From contig NZ_CP108442.1 in assembly GCF_041435355.1 (NCBI RefSeq), forward strand, positions 7,190,501 to 7,254,500: 64,000 nucleotides of DNA, given 5' to 3'. This DNA is from Streptomyces sp. NBC_01276. Its GTDB lineage: Bacteria > Actinomycetota > Actinomycetes > Streptomycetales > Streptomycetaceae. How positions within the stretch are numbered: the stretch's first letter is position 1; the number at the start of each line of letters is the position of its first letter. Of the stretch, positions 23,337 through 31,705 are shown in pieces. A model generated the notes under the pieces. It ran no database searches. It was not told the origin of the DNA and saw only the letters and a list, made by a program, of their open reading frames with translations. The position numbers and the translations under genes were made by a program.

Positions 23337-25144
23337 CAGACGCCCTCCCCTTCACCTTCACCGCGCGCGGGTCCCGGCCCGCCCGCGGTGTCCTCGACCG
23401 TGCCGCCCGCGCCCACGTACCAGGTGCGGTGCGCCTCCCCGGGGTACGGAGGGGCGAACCGGCGCAGCTGCGCCGCCAGTACCGCTCCGGGCACGGGATG
23501 GGGGCGCACGGAGTTGCGCCTTACCAGCTCGGGCTCCCCGACCAGGACCACGACCTGGGTGACCAGCGCGTCGCGGCGCCGTGCGACCGCACCGGCGAGG
23601 CTTCGCTGCCGTTCCGTCAGGGAGGTGGCGTCCCACACCACGGTGCCGCCCGCGGCCAGCGCCCGGTCCAGCCGCTCCAGCCCCTCGCGCAGCACCTCCG
23701 GGTTGGCCCGCTGGTCGGCGCGCGCACCGCGGGCGGAGCGCAGGTCGTCCAGGCTCACGTACGCGTCGGCTCCCGGCAGGCTCCGGGCGAACGTGCTCTT
23801 CCCGCTGCCCGAGGGGCCGCACAGCTGCACGAGCCGGGGGAAGGACCCGGCGTCGCGCCAGCGCCAGGTCGCCGCCACCGCCTCCTCGGGGGTCGACAGC
23901 GCGCCCCGCCCGTAGGCCTCGCGGGCCTCGGCCCAGCAGCGGTCGGCGGCGTCCCCGTCCAGGCCGGCGAGGGCCCGCCGCAGTCCCGTCCGCAGGCCGC
24001 GCAGCGGGTCCGGGGCGAGCAGCCCCGCCTCCTCGGCACAGAGCGCGGACCACTCGACGCACTCCCGCGCTCCGGGGTCGTCCTCGCCGTCCGGCAGCGC
24101 CGCCGCCAGCGCGTGCAGCACCCCGAGGTCGGCCGCAGCCGCCAGCCGGACCAGCCCGGCCCGCCGTTCCTCGTCCGGGAACGGCCGCCGCAGGGCCGGG
24201 TACAGCCCGACCAGGTCCGCCACCCGCCGCGCGGCCGCCATCCCGAGCGGCCCGGCCGCGAGCCGCGCGCCGAGGGCGGCCCGTGGTTCGCGGTGCAGCG
24301 CGGCGGCCAGGACCCCGGCCAGCCGGGCGTCCCCGGTGCGGCCGGCGCCGTCGAGCCGGGCGGCGACCTCGGCGACGGCGCGTGCGGCATCCGCCTCGGC
24401 GACGGCGCGTCCGGGACCGGCCCCGGCGCCGTGGTTCTCCGCGGCCGGTGCCGGGCCGGGTCCGACCGCGGCCAGCAGCCCGGCCACGTCCGGCTCGGAG
24501 CCCGAACGGACCGCCCACAGCGGGGCGTTCGCGCCGAGCCCGTTCGGGACGACGGGTGCGTACATCCAGTGGGTGTCGGTCCGCACGTGGCCGCCGCGGA
24601 CCCACTTGGCCACGCAGCGGCCGAAGTCCTCGTGCCGGAACCCCGCCGTGGTGCGGACGACGTAGCCCTCCTGGCGGGTGGTGTCGATCCGCAGCCGCCG
24701 CAGCGCGCGCTCGTCATAGACGCCCCGCCAGAGCACGCGCGGCGTGGGAACGCCGAGCCGCCGCAGGAAGCGCACGGTCCGGTCCCAGCCGAGGCAGTGG
24801 TCGCCGTCCCACACGGAGAACCCGTAGAACCAGCTGTCGAGTTCCTCGTAGGCGAGCGAATGGCGGGCGTAGAGGTTCTCCCCGCACACCCGCCGGCCCT
24901 CCGGTATGCCGGAGCCGATCCGGCCCTGGAGGCCCTTGACCCAGGCGCGGGACGGGTGGTGTCCCGAATCGAGGGAGCGGGCGTGCAGGCCGTCCCGGTA
25001 GAGGGTGGTGTTCTCCCCGTCGAGCTTCTCGGTGACGACCACCTCCCGCCCGGCCAGCGCCGACGGCCCGCTCACGCGCACGTCGTCCGGCGTGGCGCCC
25101 GGGGACCACGGCAGATGCGCCGTACGGGGGTAGTGCGTGCGCAT
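23336..25144 (-). CDS. RNA ligase-polynucleotide kinase fusion
   Basis: The 602-residue protein has an N-terminal RNA ligase (about 1-230): motif I TEKLDGEN with Lys40, motif IIIa WFYGFSVWD, motif IV EGYVVRT and motif V CVAKWVRGG. A helical middle region of unknown function follows (about 230-435). The C-terminal P-loop kinase (about 440-590) has CGPSGSGKST (Lys449), SLDDLR and VVWDATSL, typical of the Pnkp 5'-kinase family. It can in principle phosphorylate 5'-OH RNA ends and seal them. A T4 Pnkp-like phosphatase module is missing; the partner fusion encoded next supplies candidate 3'-end healing domains. AGGAG lies 7 nt before the ATG. It is the first gene of a two-gene operon. Confidence 0.9.
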   Translation of the reverse strand: MRTHYPRTAHLPWSPGATPDDVRVSGPSALAGREVVVTEKLDGENTTLYRDGLHARSLDSGHHPSRAWVKGLQGRIGSGIPEGRRVCGENLYARHSLAYEELDSWFYGFSVWDGDHCLGWDRTVRFLRRLGVPTPRVLWRGVYDERALRRLRIDTTRQEGYVVRTTAGFRHEDFGRCVAKWVRGGHVRTDTHWMYAPVVPNGLGANAPLWAVRSGSEPDVAGLLAAVGPGPAPAAENHGAGAGPGRAVAEADAARAVAEVAARLDGAGRTGDARLAGVLAAALHREPRAALGARLAAGPLGMAAARRVADLVGLYPALRRPFPDEERRAGLVRLAAAADLGVLHALAAALPDGEDDPGARECVEWSALCAEEAGLLAPDPLRGLRTGLRRALAGLDGDAADRCWAEAREAYGRGALSTPEEAVAATWRWRDAGSFPRLVQLCGPSGSGKSTFARSLPGADAYVSLDDLRSARGARADQRANPEVLREGLERLDRALAAGGTVVWDATSLTERQRSLAGAVARRRDALVTQVVVLVGEPELVRRNSVRPHPVPGAVLAAQLRRFAPPYPGEAHRTWYVGAGGTVEDTAGGPGPARGEGEGEGV

Positions 25145-25290
25145 GATCGGGCTCCTGGCGGGTGACGGGGCGTCCGGTCACTCTAGGTATCCGGAGCGGG
25201 AGCATCCACCCCATTTGCCGGCGCTACCGGGACCCGGCCCGGACGGCGGACCGGGCGGGGCCCGACGCACCGTCGGTGACGCCCCCGGCA

Positions 25291-25935
25291 TCAGTGACAC
25301 AGGGCGACGATGGACGGGTCGACCCTCCCGCGGGCCGCCGCGCACAGGGGTGCCATGTCGAACGTCCGCCCCGGGGCCGGCCGGGGCGCGGCCGGCGCGG
25401 GCCGTCGCGCGGCCGGCGCGGGCCGACGGGCGTGCGGCTCGGGGGCGGCGGGAGCGGCGGCGGGCCCGCGGTGCTTCGGGCGGGCGGGGGAGTCCCGGCG
25501 CGGACGGGCGGGCTCCGGAGCGGGCGCCGCTCCCGGCCCGTCGGCCCCGGGCCCGGCTTCCGCCCCCGCCGCCCCCGCCGCGCCCGCCGCCGGACCCGCC
25601 GCGCCCGCCGCCGGACCCGGCTCCGCGTCCGCTCCGGCCCCGCCCGGACCGGGATCCGCCGTGGTGGGCGGAGCCTCCGGGAGCGGACCCAGCGGCAGTT
25701 CCCGTACCGGGGCCCGGCGTGCCGGAGCCGGTGCGGTACGGGCGGCCTCGGCGATCCGGGCTGCCCCCGCGGGATCCGGGGGCCGTACGGTCACGCACCC
25801 GGCGGTCAGCGCCAGCACGGCGAGCAGCAGGGGTACGGCCAGGGGCGCGGACAGCGGAACGGCCCGCGGCGGGAACGGCGGGAACGGGGGGACGGGCGGG
25901 TCGGGGAGGCCCGGCAGGGCCCGGCGCGAACGCAT
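25291..25935 (-). CDS. Putative lipoprotein, related to the one at 13863
   Basis: The 214-residue precursor has a Pro-rich basic N-terminus, a hydrophobic stretch (LAVPLLLAVLALTAGC) and the lipobox LTAGC at about residue 45. The body is a long Ala/Gly/Pro-rich low-complexity chain with repeats (AAGAAGPAAG, ARRPAPAARRPAPA). It ends in MAPLCAAARG...IVALC, matching the C-terminal motif of the 13863 lipoprotein (ELCAAAEG...VVDLC). That shared end suggests a small disulfide-stabilised module carried on a disordered stalk. The long pre-lipobox segment is unusual; a shorter start cannot be excluded. ATG 25935 has AGGGTGGG upstream. Confidence 0.7.
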   Translation of the reverse strand: MRSRRALPGLPDPPVPPFPPFPPRAVPLSAPLAVPLLLAVLALTAGCVTVRPPDPAGAARIAEAARTAPAPARRAPVRELPLGPLPEAPPTTADPGPGGAGADAEPGPAAGAAGPAAGAAGAAGAEAGPGADGPGAAPAPEPARPRRDSPARPKHRGPAAAPAAPEPHARRPAPAARRPAPAAPRPAPGRTFDMAPLCAAARGRVDPSIVALCH

Positions 25936-26302
25936 CCGCCCACCCTGCCGCACCGCAGCCCCGCCGGGCGCGCTCCTTCACACGGACGGGTGAGCCCAGC
26001 CCCGGCCCCGCCCCGGAGAGCCGCGCGGCCGGCCACCGCGCTCCGGGGGCCGCCCGGCGCTCTCCGTACGCGGTGCGCGTCGTACGGCTGTCGTGCCTTC
26101 CCGGCCGGTTACGTGGTCGGGCCAGCGGGTTTCACCCCGACGGCCCGCACGGCGCACAGTAGCAAGATCGACATAACCCGGTAATAAAGAGGTATAGGGA
26201 GGGTAAAGCGGATCCGCCCGCTCCTGGGGTCGCCGCCGTAACCCGGGGGCCGCGCCCGCTGTTGCACACGCGGCGGGTCCACCCACGGTGAACGGAGTTC
26301 CC
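25936..26302. other. Intergenic region with an AT-rich promoter-like patch
   Basis: The 367-bp gap lies between the divergent lipoprotein and NUDIX genes. Most of it is featureless GC-rich DNA. At about 26158-26208 there is a conspicuous AT-rich island (ACATAACC, GTAATAAAGAGG, TATAGGG, GTAAAG). TCGACA (26168-26173) and TATAGG (26193-26198) are spaced 19 bp, slightly long for a housekeeping promoter. It probably drives the NUDIX gene at 26303. I see no coding sequence here. Confidence 0.4.
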
Positions 26303-27310
26303 ATGCCCCAGCTGACCGACGACCCCGAGCGCGCGGGCACCTGGATGACCCCGGAGGATTACGGGGCCTCGCGCGCCGCCCTCTGGACCGGAGCCGTCGT
26401 CCTCGTCACCGACCCCGACGGGCGGATCCTCGTCCAGAGCGTCGACTACCGCTCCGACCGGCTCCTGCCCGGCGGCGCGGTGGACGCCGGCGAGTCGCCC
26501 GCGGCGGCCGCCGCCCGCGAGGTGCGCGAGGAGCTCGGCGTCGACGGCCACTACCCGCGCGGGCTCGCCGTCGACTGGATCCCCGCCGACACCCCCGGCT
26601 TCCCGCCCGAGATGCGCTTCCCCGGCGAGATCCTGCACGTCTACGACGGCGGCACCTGGACCCCGGACCGGATCCGCTCCGTCCGGCTGCCCGACCGGGA
26701 GATCACCGGCATCGACTTCGCCGAGCCCGCCGACCTGCCCGCCCTGATGGACCCGGGCGACGCCCGCCGCGCCCTGTCCGCGCTGCGGGCCCGGATCAAC
26801 GGCTCCGGGCCCGCCCTGCTGGAGGACGGCCGCCCCACCAACCCCACGGACCTCGACCGGCTCGGCGTCCTGCGCACCCGCCGCACCCCGCAGCACGGCA
26901 CCTGGCACCCCGGCCCGCTCCCCGCGCACCTGCCCGTACGGGAACGCTCCGGCTGGCTGTTCGCCCCCGACGGACGGGTGCTCCTGCTCATCGCCCGCGC
27001 CACCGGCGCCGCGCACCTGCCGGGCCCGGCGGCGGAACCCACCGCCGGGGCGCTCGCGCTCGGCCACCGGTACGCCGACGGGGGTGCCTCGGCCCGGACG
27101 GCGGCCCGGCTCACGGCCCTCGCCCCGGCCGCGGACCCGGCGTACGCCCGGCTGCTGGCCACCCCGGAACAGGTCCGGGAGCTCAGCGACTGGGGCCCGG
27201 CCGGCCGGGAGGAGCTCGCGTCGGTGCACGCGGCCCGCGCCCGCCTCGCCCTCCCGGCCCCGCCCCGGACCCCGCCCGTGGAGCTGCCCGAACAGGGTCT
27301 GCGCTGGTGA
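26303..27310 (+). CDS. NUDIX hydrolase, two-domain
   Basis: The 335-residue protein has a complete Nudix box in its first domain (GGAVDAGESPAAAAAREVREELGV, about 55-78), expected to bind Mg2+ and hydrolyse a nucleoside diphosphate-X substrate. The C-terminal half (about 190-330) reads like a second, degenerate NUDIX-type fold: WHPGPLPAHLPVRERSGWLFAPDGRVLLLI, but without the catalytic box. The exact substrate is unknown. ATG 26303 is chosen over GTG 26288 because GGAG falls 6 nt before it. It is followed by an SRPBCC gene 51 bp downstream. Confidence 0.87.
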   Translation: MPQLTDDPERAGTWMTPEDYGASRAALWTGAVVLVTDPDGRILVQSVDYRSDRLLPGGAVDAGESPAAAAAREVREELGVDGHYPRGLAVDWIPADTPGFPPEMRFPGEILHVYDGGTWTPDRIRSVRLPDREITGIDFAEPADLPALMDPGDARRALSALRARINGSGPALLEDGRPTNPTDLDRLGVLRTRRTPQHGTWHPGPLPAHLPVRERSGWLFAPDGRVLLLIARATGAAHLPGPAAEPTAGALALGHRYADGGASARTAARLTALAPAADPAYARLLATPEQVRELSDWGPAGREELASVHAARARLALPAPPRTPPVELPEQGLRW

Positions 27311-27361
27311 CGCCCCCTTCAAATCCCGCGCGGGCGGCGGCCGGTCCCGCAGCATGGGGCC

Positions 27362-27880
27362 ATGGACGACAGCGTGATCGACTACACCCTCTACATCCAG
27401 GCCGATCCGGCCAGGGTCTGGCAGGCCCTGACCGACCCGGCCCTCACCCGCCGGTACTGGGGCCCGAGCTTCGAGACGGACTGGGCGGTGGGCTCGCCCA
27501 TGGACTGGGTCGAGCGCGGCGCCCGCACCAGCGACCCGGCCCAGGTGGTCCTGGAGTGCGTCCCGGACCGCAGGCTCTCCTACACCTGGCACACCTTCAG
27601 CACCCAGTGGGCCGCCTCCGCCGGCATCGGCGAGGAGCTGCGCGCCGAGCTGGCGGCCGAGCCGCGCACGACGGTGACGTACGAGATCGAGCCGGTCGGT
27701 GACACCCTCGCCCGCCTGACGGTCCGCCACGAGGGGTTCACCCCGGGCGGCACCCTCATCGGCATGTGCGCGCGGGCCTGGCCGATGCTCGTCTCCAGCC
27801 TGAAGACGCTGCTGGAGACCGGTGCCCCGCTGCCCGAACCGGGGCACGCGGCGGGCCGGTACGAGTCGTACGGGCACTGA
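27362..27880 (+). CDS. SRPBCC-fold protein (AHSA1-like)
   Basis: The 172-residue protein has the START/AHSA1 pattern: IDYTLYIQADPARVWQAL at the N-terminus, TRRYWGPSF, strand-rich middle, YEIEPVGDTLARLTVRHEGF, and a long C-terminal helix (MLVSSLKTLLETG). Such proteins form a hydrophobic ligand-binding pocket; the ligand is unknown. In actinobacteria they are often paired with ArsR-type repressors, but none lies here. A clear hairpin follows the gene. Confidence 0.88.
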   Translation: MDDSVIDYTLYIQADPARVWQALTDPALTRRYWGPSFETDWAVGSPMDWVERGARTSDPAQVVLECVPDRRLSYTWHTFSTQWAASAGIGEELRAELAAEPRTTVTYEIEPVGDTLARLTVRHEGFTPGGTLIGMCARAWPMLVSSLKTLLETGAPLPEPGHAAGRYESYGH

Positions 27881-27897
27881 CCCCCGGGACGCCGGGC

Positions 27898-27924
27898 CCC
27901 ACCGCGGCGGCGCGCCGCGGTGGG
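27898..27924 (+). terminator. Hairpin after the SRPBCC gene
   Basis: A perfect 12-bp stem (27898-27909 with 27913-27924) with a 3-nt loop begins 18 bp after the SRPBCC stop and precedes the leader of the next gene. Confidence 0.65.
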
Positions 27925-28064
27925 AGAGGAGGATCCCGTCCACGCGCACGCGCTCGCGCTCGCGGGGGCCGGCCGCCCCCGATCCCGCTGCCCCCACCGG
28001 ACCGCGACCGCCCCGGACGGGGACTGCGATCATGGAAATTCGACCCTTGATCGGAGTGCTGACC

Positions 28065-28799
28065 ATGGCATTTGAACACCACCGTGTCGTCATCACCGCG
28101 GCAGGACGGGACTTCGGGCGGACCCTGGCCCTGCGCTTCGCCGCGCGGGGCGCCGAGGTCCACCTCTCCGCCCGTACCCCCGAAGCCGCGGCGCGGGTCC
28201 GCGAGGAGATCCTCGCCCAGGGCCACGACGCCGACCGCGTGCACGCGTACGCCTGCGACCTGACGGATCCGGCGTCCGTACGGGGCTTCGCGGCCGCGGT
28301 CGCCGCCCGCGCGGGCCACGTGGACGTCCTGGTCAACAACGGATCCCGCTACCAGCACGGCACGGACCTGCTGTCCGCCTCCGACGAGGACGTGGTGGAG
28401 ACCCTCGCCTCCGGAGCCACCGGGACGGTCCTGGCGACGAAGGCCTTCCTCCCGCTGCTCCTGAAGTCGGACGTGCCGGACATCGTGACCATGGTCTCCG
28501 GCTGCGGGGAGCGGGGGAACCACCGCTCGGACGCCCACGACTCCTTCTACGCGGCCAAGAGCGCCCAGGCCGGGTTCACCGAGACCCTCTCCCGCCGGCT
28601 CCGTGACCAGGGCGTCCGGGTGATCTCCCTCTACCCGCCGGACTTCGACAACCACGATCCGCTGTCGGAGGCCTGGGAGGGCGCCCCGCGCACGGCGAAG
28701 GACCCGCTGACCGCCCAGTCGCTGGTGGACTGCGTCTTCTTCGCCGTCGGACAGCCCCGCGACTGCTTCATCAAGGCGTTCTACTTCGAGCAGGTCTGA
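28065..28799 (+). CDS. SDR-family oxidoreductase
   Basis: The 244-residue protein is an SDR but with a divergent cofactor motif (TAAGRDFGRTLA instead of TGxxxGxG). The later elements are normal: LSARTPE after strand 2, VNNGS in place of NNAG, VTMVSGCGERG, and YAAK as the catalytic Y-x-x-x-K. The unusual glycine motif leaves dinucleotide binding somewhat uncertain. ATG 28065 is preferred because GGAG is 8 nt upstream; an in-frame ATG at 28032 would add 11 residues. It is monocistronic, with hairpins on both sides. Confidence 0.85.
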   Translation: MAFEHHRVVITAAGRDFGRTLALRFAARGAEVHLSARTPEAAARVREEILAQGHDADRVHAYACDLTDPASVRGFAAAVAARAGHVDVLVNNGSRYQHGTDLLSASDEDVVETLASGATGTVLATKAFLPLLLKSDVPDIVTMVSGCGERGNHRSDAHDSFYAAKSAQAGFTETLSRRLRDQGVRVISLYPPDFDNHDPLSEAWEGAPRTAKDPLTAQSLVDCVFFAVGQPRDCFIKAFYFEQV

Positions 28800-28815
28800 G
28801 CCGGCCCGCCGCCCG

Positions 28816-28867
28816 CTCCGCGCCGGGGGCCCCGGAGCCAAGGGGTTCCGGGGCCCCCGGCGCGGAG
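28816..28867 (+). terminator. Very strong hairpin after the SDR gene
   Basis: A perfect 21-bp stem (28816-28836 with 28847-28867) with a 10-nt loop follows the SDR stop by 16 bp. It is the longest perfect stem seen in the window. Confidence 0.85.
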
Positions 28868-28907
28868 GGTACCCCTGGGCGCCCCCCGTTCACGCCGGTC
28901 GTGTGGA

Positions 28908-29549
28908 ATGGGAGGCATGGGGATACGCGATCACCAGACGAGCCGGCCGCCGGGAGGCGGTCCGGCGTACCCGGCCGCAGCGCCCGCGGGCACCGGGGCG
29001 GCCCTCCGTCGTCCCACGGCGGATCCGGGGGAGGCGCCGCACGAGGCGTCCCGGGACGCGGCCGTCCCCGGGCGGTGGCGCTACACCCGGCACCTCGACC
29101 GGCTGGCCGCCGTCGCCGCCGTGGCGGGAGGGCTCCGGGCGGGAGGACCGCGGGAGGCGGAGGCGGAGGCGGAGGCGGAGGCGGTCGCGGCCGTCCTGCG
29201 CGACCCCGACCCCGTGATGGCCGAGAGCGCGGTGGTCACCCACCTCGACCGCCGCGCGCCGAGGCTGCTGCCCGGCACGGAGTTCCCCGAGTGGGCCCGT
29301 GCCCTGTACCCCGTCCTCGACGGCCATGCCTTCCCGGCGCGCAGGCTGCGCGAGTGGACCCTGCTCAAGGCGATCGAGGCGGGCACCGGCTGGAACCCCG
29401 TCGAACTCGCCGCGGCATCCGACTGGTGCCAGCACACGGCTGCCCGCTCCCTCGCCTCCCGCGAGGCCCTGACCCTCCTCGCCGCTTCCGCACGCACCCG
29501 TCGCGTGCGCAACACGGCGGCCCAGCGCTTGCGCAGAAGCGCGGCATAG
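28908..29549 (+). CDS. Hypothetical helical protein, 213 aa
   Basis: I do not recognise a named family. After a Gly/Pro-rich N-terminus, the protein is helical, with HLDRLAAVAAVAGGLR, an (AE)n run encoded by a 6-bp tandem repeat, VAAVLRDPDPVMAESAVVTHLDRRA, and a C-terminal section (LLKAIEAGTGWNPVELAAASDWCQHTAARSLASREAL) that resembles HEAT-like or small adaptor helices. There is no signal or membrane span. Two ATGs nine bp apart are possible starts (28908 or 28917), with GGGAGG lying between them and too close to the second; the first is given. Confidence 0.65.
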   Translation: MGGMGIRDHQTSRPPGGGPAYPAAAPAGTGAALRRPTADPGEAPHEASRDAAVPGRWRYTRHLDRLAAVAAVAGGLRAGGPREAEAEAEAEAVAAVLRDPDPVMAESAVVTHLDRRAPRLLPGTEFPEWARALYPVLDGHAFPARRLREWTLLKAIEAGTGWNPVELAAASDWCQHTAARSLASREALTLLAASARTRRVRNTAAQRLRRSAA

Positions 29550-29625
29550 GGTCCGTACGGGGTGTTGCCGCACCCCGTACCCGGCCCCACACTCACCCTC
29601 AGGCAGCTGGCACCGGGGGGTACAG

Positions 29626-30555
29626 ATGTGGTGGTTCGTCCTTTTCGTCCCATCTGTTCTGTTGCTGGGGGCGGCCTGCGCCCGGCGGATCCGGGCCTTC
29701 CGCCGGATGGCCTCCCCACCGGTCCGCGTACCCCGGAGTACCGGGGAACCCCTGACGGTCTACGAGGTGGCCCACCTGCGCGGCGGCCGGGGGGCCGTCG
29801 CCGAGACCGCGATGGCGGTGCTCCACGCCAACGGCCGGCTCCCGGTGGTCGGCACCTACGAGGTCTCCCTCACGGCCAGGAAGTCCCGCGAGGAGGTGGA
29901 GGCCGCGGTCCTCGCGGCGCGCGACGGCCGGACCGCGCGCGACGCCCGGGCGGTCCGCGCGTCGGTCACCGCCTCGCCCGCCGTCGGCCGCGTCGTGGCC
30001 CGGCTGGTCGCGCAGGGCCTGGCCGTGGACACCGCGTACGGCGAGCGGGTCCGGCGGGCCGAGGTCCTCGAAGCGGTCGCGGCCGTGGTGGCGGGCGGCG
30101 CGGCCGCCGGTGCCACCGTCTGGGCCGCCCTCGCCGGGGACGGTCCGCCGTGGCCGCTCGGCGCCTTCGCGGTGGCACTGGGAGTCTGGGCGGTGCTGCG
30201 CGTGCGGCGTCCCTCCCCGTCCGCCCTGGGCCACGGCACGCGGACGGGCCGCGCCCTGTACCGGGCGACCCTGGAGGACGACGCCTGGGAGCCGCGCCCG
30301 GCCCGGTCCGTCCAGCTGCCCTCCAGGATCCGGGGGACCGCCGGGGCCGTCGCCCGGCAGGGCCTGGCCGCCACCGGGCGCCTGCCCGAGCTGGCCGCGG
30401 CACTGGCGGGCCCGCCCCCGCCCCTGCCGCCGGTCCGGCTCCCCGGGCCGTCCGGGGAGGCCTCCGGCCGCACGGTCTCGGACCCGCCGGCCCTCGGGGG
30501 CGTGGGCTGCGGTGGCGGCTGCGCGGGGTGCGGAGGATGCGGGGGAGGTCTGTGA
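29626..30555 (+). CDS. TIGR04222-type membrane protein
   Basis: The 309-residue protein has an N-terminal membrane span (MWWFVLFVPSVLLLGAACA), a cytoplasmic domain with LTVYEVAHLRGGRGAVAETA (the TIGR04222 hallmark, around residues 43-60), two closely spaced hydrophobic segments (about 140-190), and a Gly/Cys tail made of repeated C-G-G and C-x-x-C units. Many members of this actinobacterial family end in such a Gly-rich stretch. The function of the family is unknown. No clear partner gene is adjacent. Confidence 0.88.
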   Translation: MWWFVLFVPSVLLLGAACARRIRAFRRMASPPVRVPRSTGEPLTVYEVAHLRGGRGAVAETAMAVLHANGRLPVVGTYEVSLTARKSREEVEAAVLAARDGRTARDARAVRASVTASPAVGRVVARLVAQGLAVDTAYGERVRRAEVLEAVAAVVAGGAAAGATVWAALAGDGPPWPLGAFAVALGVWAVLRVRRPSPSALGHGTRTGRALYRATLEDDAWEPRPARSVQLPSRIRGTAGAVARQGLAATGRLPELAAALAGPPPPLPPVRLPGPSGEASGRTVSDPPALGGVGCGGGCAGCGGCGGGL

Positions 30556-30699
30556 GGTCCGCCCGGATCCACGGCCGGGGAGAGCGGAAGGCGTAGTACC
30601 GAAAAGCTCGCCATCCGCCGTTCGGGGGTTTATCTTCGGCATACCTGGCCGGGTGTAACAGCGTTGAACCGATGCCATTCCGCTGGAGGATGACTCTCC

Positions 30700-31617
30700 G
30701 TGCAGCACGTTTCACAGGCTCCCGTCACCACCCCCGACGCCGAGCCCGCGCCGCCCGAGCCCCGCGCGTTCAGCCAGGTCAAAGGCTGGTTCTCGGCCTA
30801 TGACCAGGTGCTCTTCGACTGGTTCCTGAAGCGCCAGAACGCCACCCCCGAAGCGTCGGGCGACATCCTCGAACTGGGGGCGTTCCTGGGCAAGAGCGCG
30901 ATCTTCCTCGCCGGATACCTGCGGGAGGGCGAGGAGTTCACGGTCTGCGACCTCTTCGACTCGCCCGCGCCCGACGACTCCAACCTGGCGGAGATGCGGG
31001 ACTCCTACCCCACCCTCACGCGCCGCGGGTTCGAGACGAACTACCTGGCCTTCCACCCGTCCCTGCCGACCGTCATCCAGGCCCCGACCTCGGTGGTCGC
31101 GGACCGGGTGCGCCCCGGCAGCTGCCGTTTCGTCCACGTCGACGCCTCCCACCTCCACGAACACGTGGTCCAGGACATCGCCTCCTCGCGCCTGGTCGCC
31201 ACCCCCGACGCCGTCGTCGTCTTCGACGACTACCGCGCCGCCCACTGCCCCGGCGTCGCCGCCGCGGTCTGGGGGGCGGTGGCCGGCGAGGGACTGCGCG
31301 TGATCGCGGTCTCCGCCTCGAAGCTCTACGCGACCTGGGGCGACCCCGTGCCCCACCAGTCGGCGCTGCTGGCCTGGCTGGAGGGCCGCACGGACCTGTG
31401 GCACGGCGTGGACGTGGTGGCCGGGCACCCGCTGGTGCGCATAGGCGACGAGGGAGTGGCGGCGCCGCCCGCGCCGAAGCCGCTGCGCCCGCCGGCCGAG
31501 CCCGTCGCGGCCCCGGCCGCCGCCGTGAAGCCGGTCCGCTGGCGCCGGCTGGCCAAGGACCTGCTCCCGCCGCTGCTCACCCGCGCCATCGTGGCCCGGC
31601 GGCGGCGCCGGGGCTGA
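30700..31617 (+). CDS. Class I SAM-dependent methyltransferase
   Basis: The 305-residue protein has a Rossmann-type methyltransferase core of the Methyltransf_24 kind: ILELGAFLGKSAIFLAGYL (motif I, E-x-G-x-x-x-G-K-S), FTVCDLFDSP (acidic loop), HVDASHLHEHVVQDI and VVFDDYRAAHCPGV. The HVDASH segment is typical of enzymes that bind sugar or small-molecule hydroxyl substrates and a metal. The C-terminus (about 240-305) is Pro/Ala-rich then strongly basic (ARRRRRG). The GTG start has GGAGGA 9 nt upstream. The substrate is unknown; it stands alone, convergent with the helicase gene. Confidence 0.85.
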   Translation: MQHVSQAPVTTPDAEPAPPEPRAFSQVKGWFSAYDQVLFDWFLKRQNATPEASGDILELGAFLGKSAIFLAGYLREGEEFTVCDLFDSPAPDDSNLAEMRDSYPTLTRRGFETNYLAFHPSLPTVIQAPTSVVADRVRPGSCRFVHVDASHLHEHVVQDIASSRLVATPDAVVVFDDYRAAHCPGVAAAVWGAVAGEGLRVIAVSASKLYATWGDPVPHQSALLAWLEGRTDLWHGVDVVAGHPLVRIGDEGVAAPPAPKPLRPPAEPVAAPAAAVKPVRWRRLAKDLLPPLLTRAIVARRRRRG

Positions 31618-31626
31618 CAGCCGGAC

Positions 31627-31668
31627 GTACGGCGCCGTTCCCCGCTTCCAGCGGGTCCGGCGCCGTAC
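31627..31668. terminator. Composite hairpin between convergent methyltransferase and helicase genes
   Basis: An 11-bp outer stem (31627-31637 with 31658-31668) encloses a 5-bp inner CCCGC/GCGGG stem. It begins 10 bp after the methyltransferase stop and precedes the convergent helicase stop by 37 bp, so it can terminate either transcript. Confidence 0.65.
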
Positions 31669-31705
31669 TCGGGGCGCCGGGCCCGTGCCGGCCAGGGCCG
31701 CCGCG

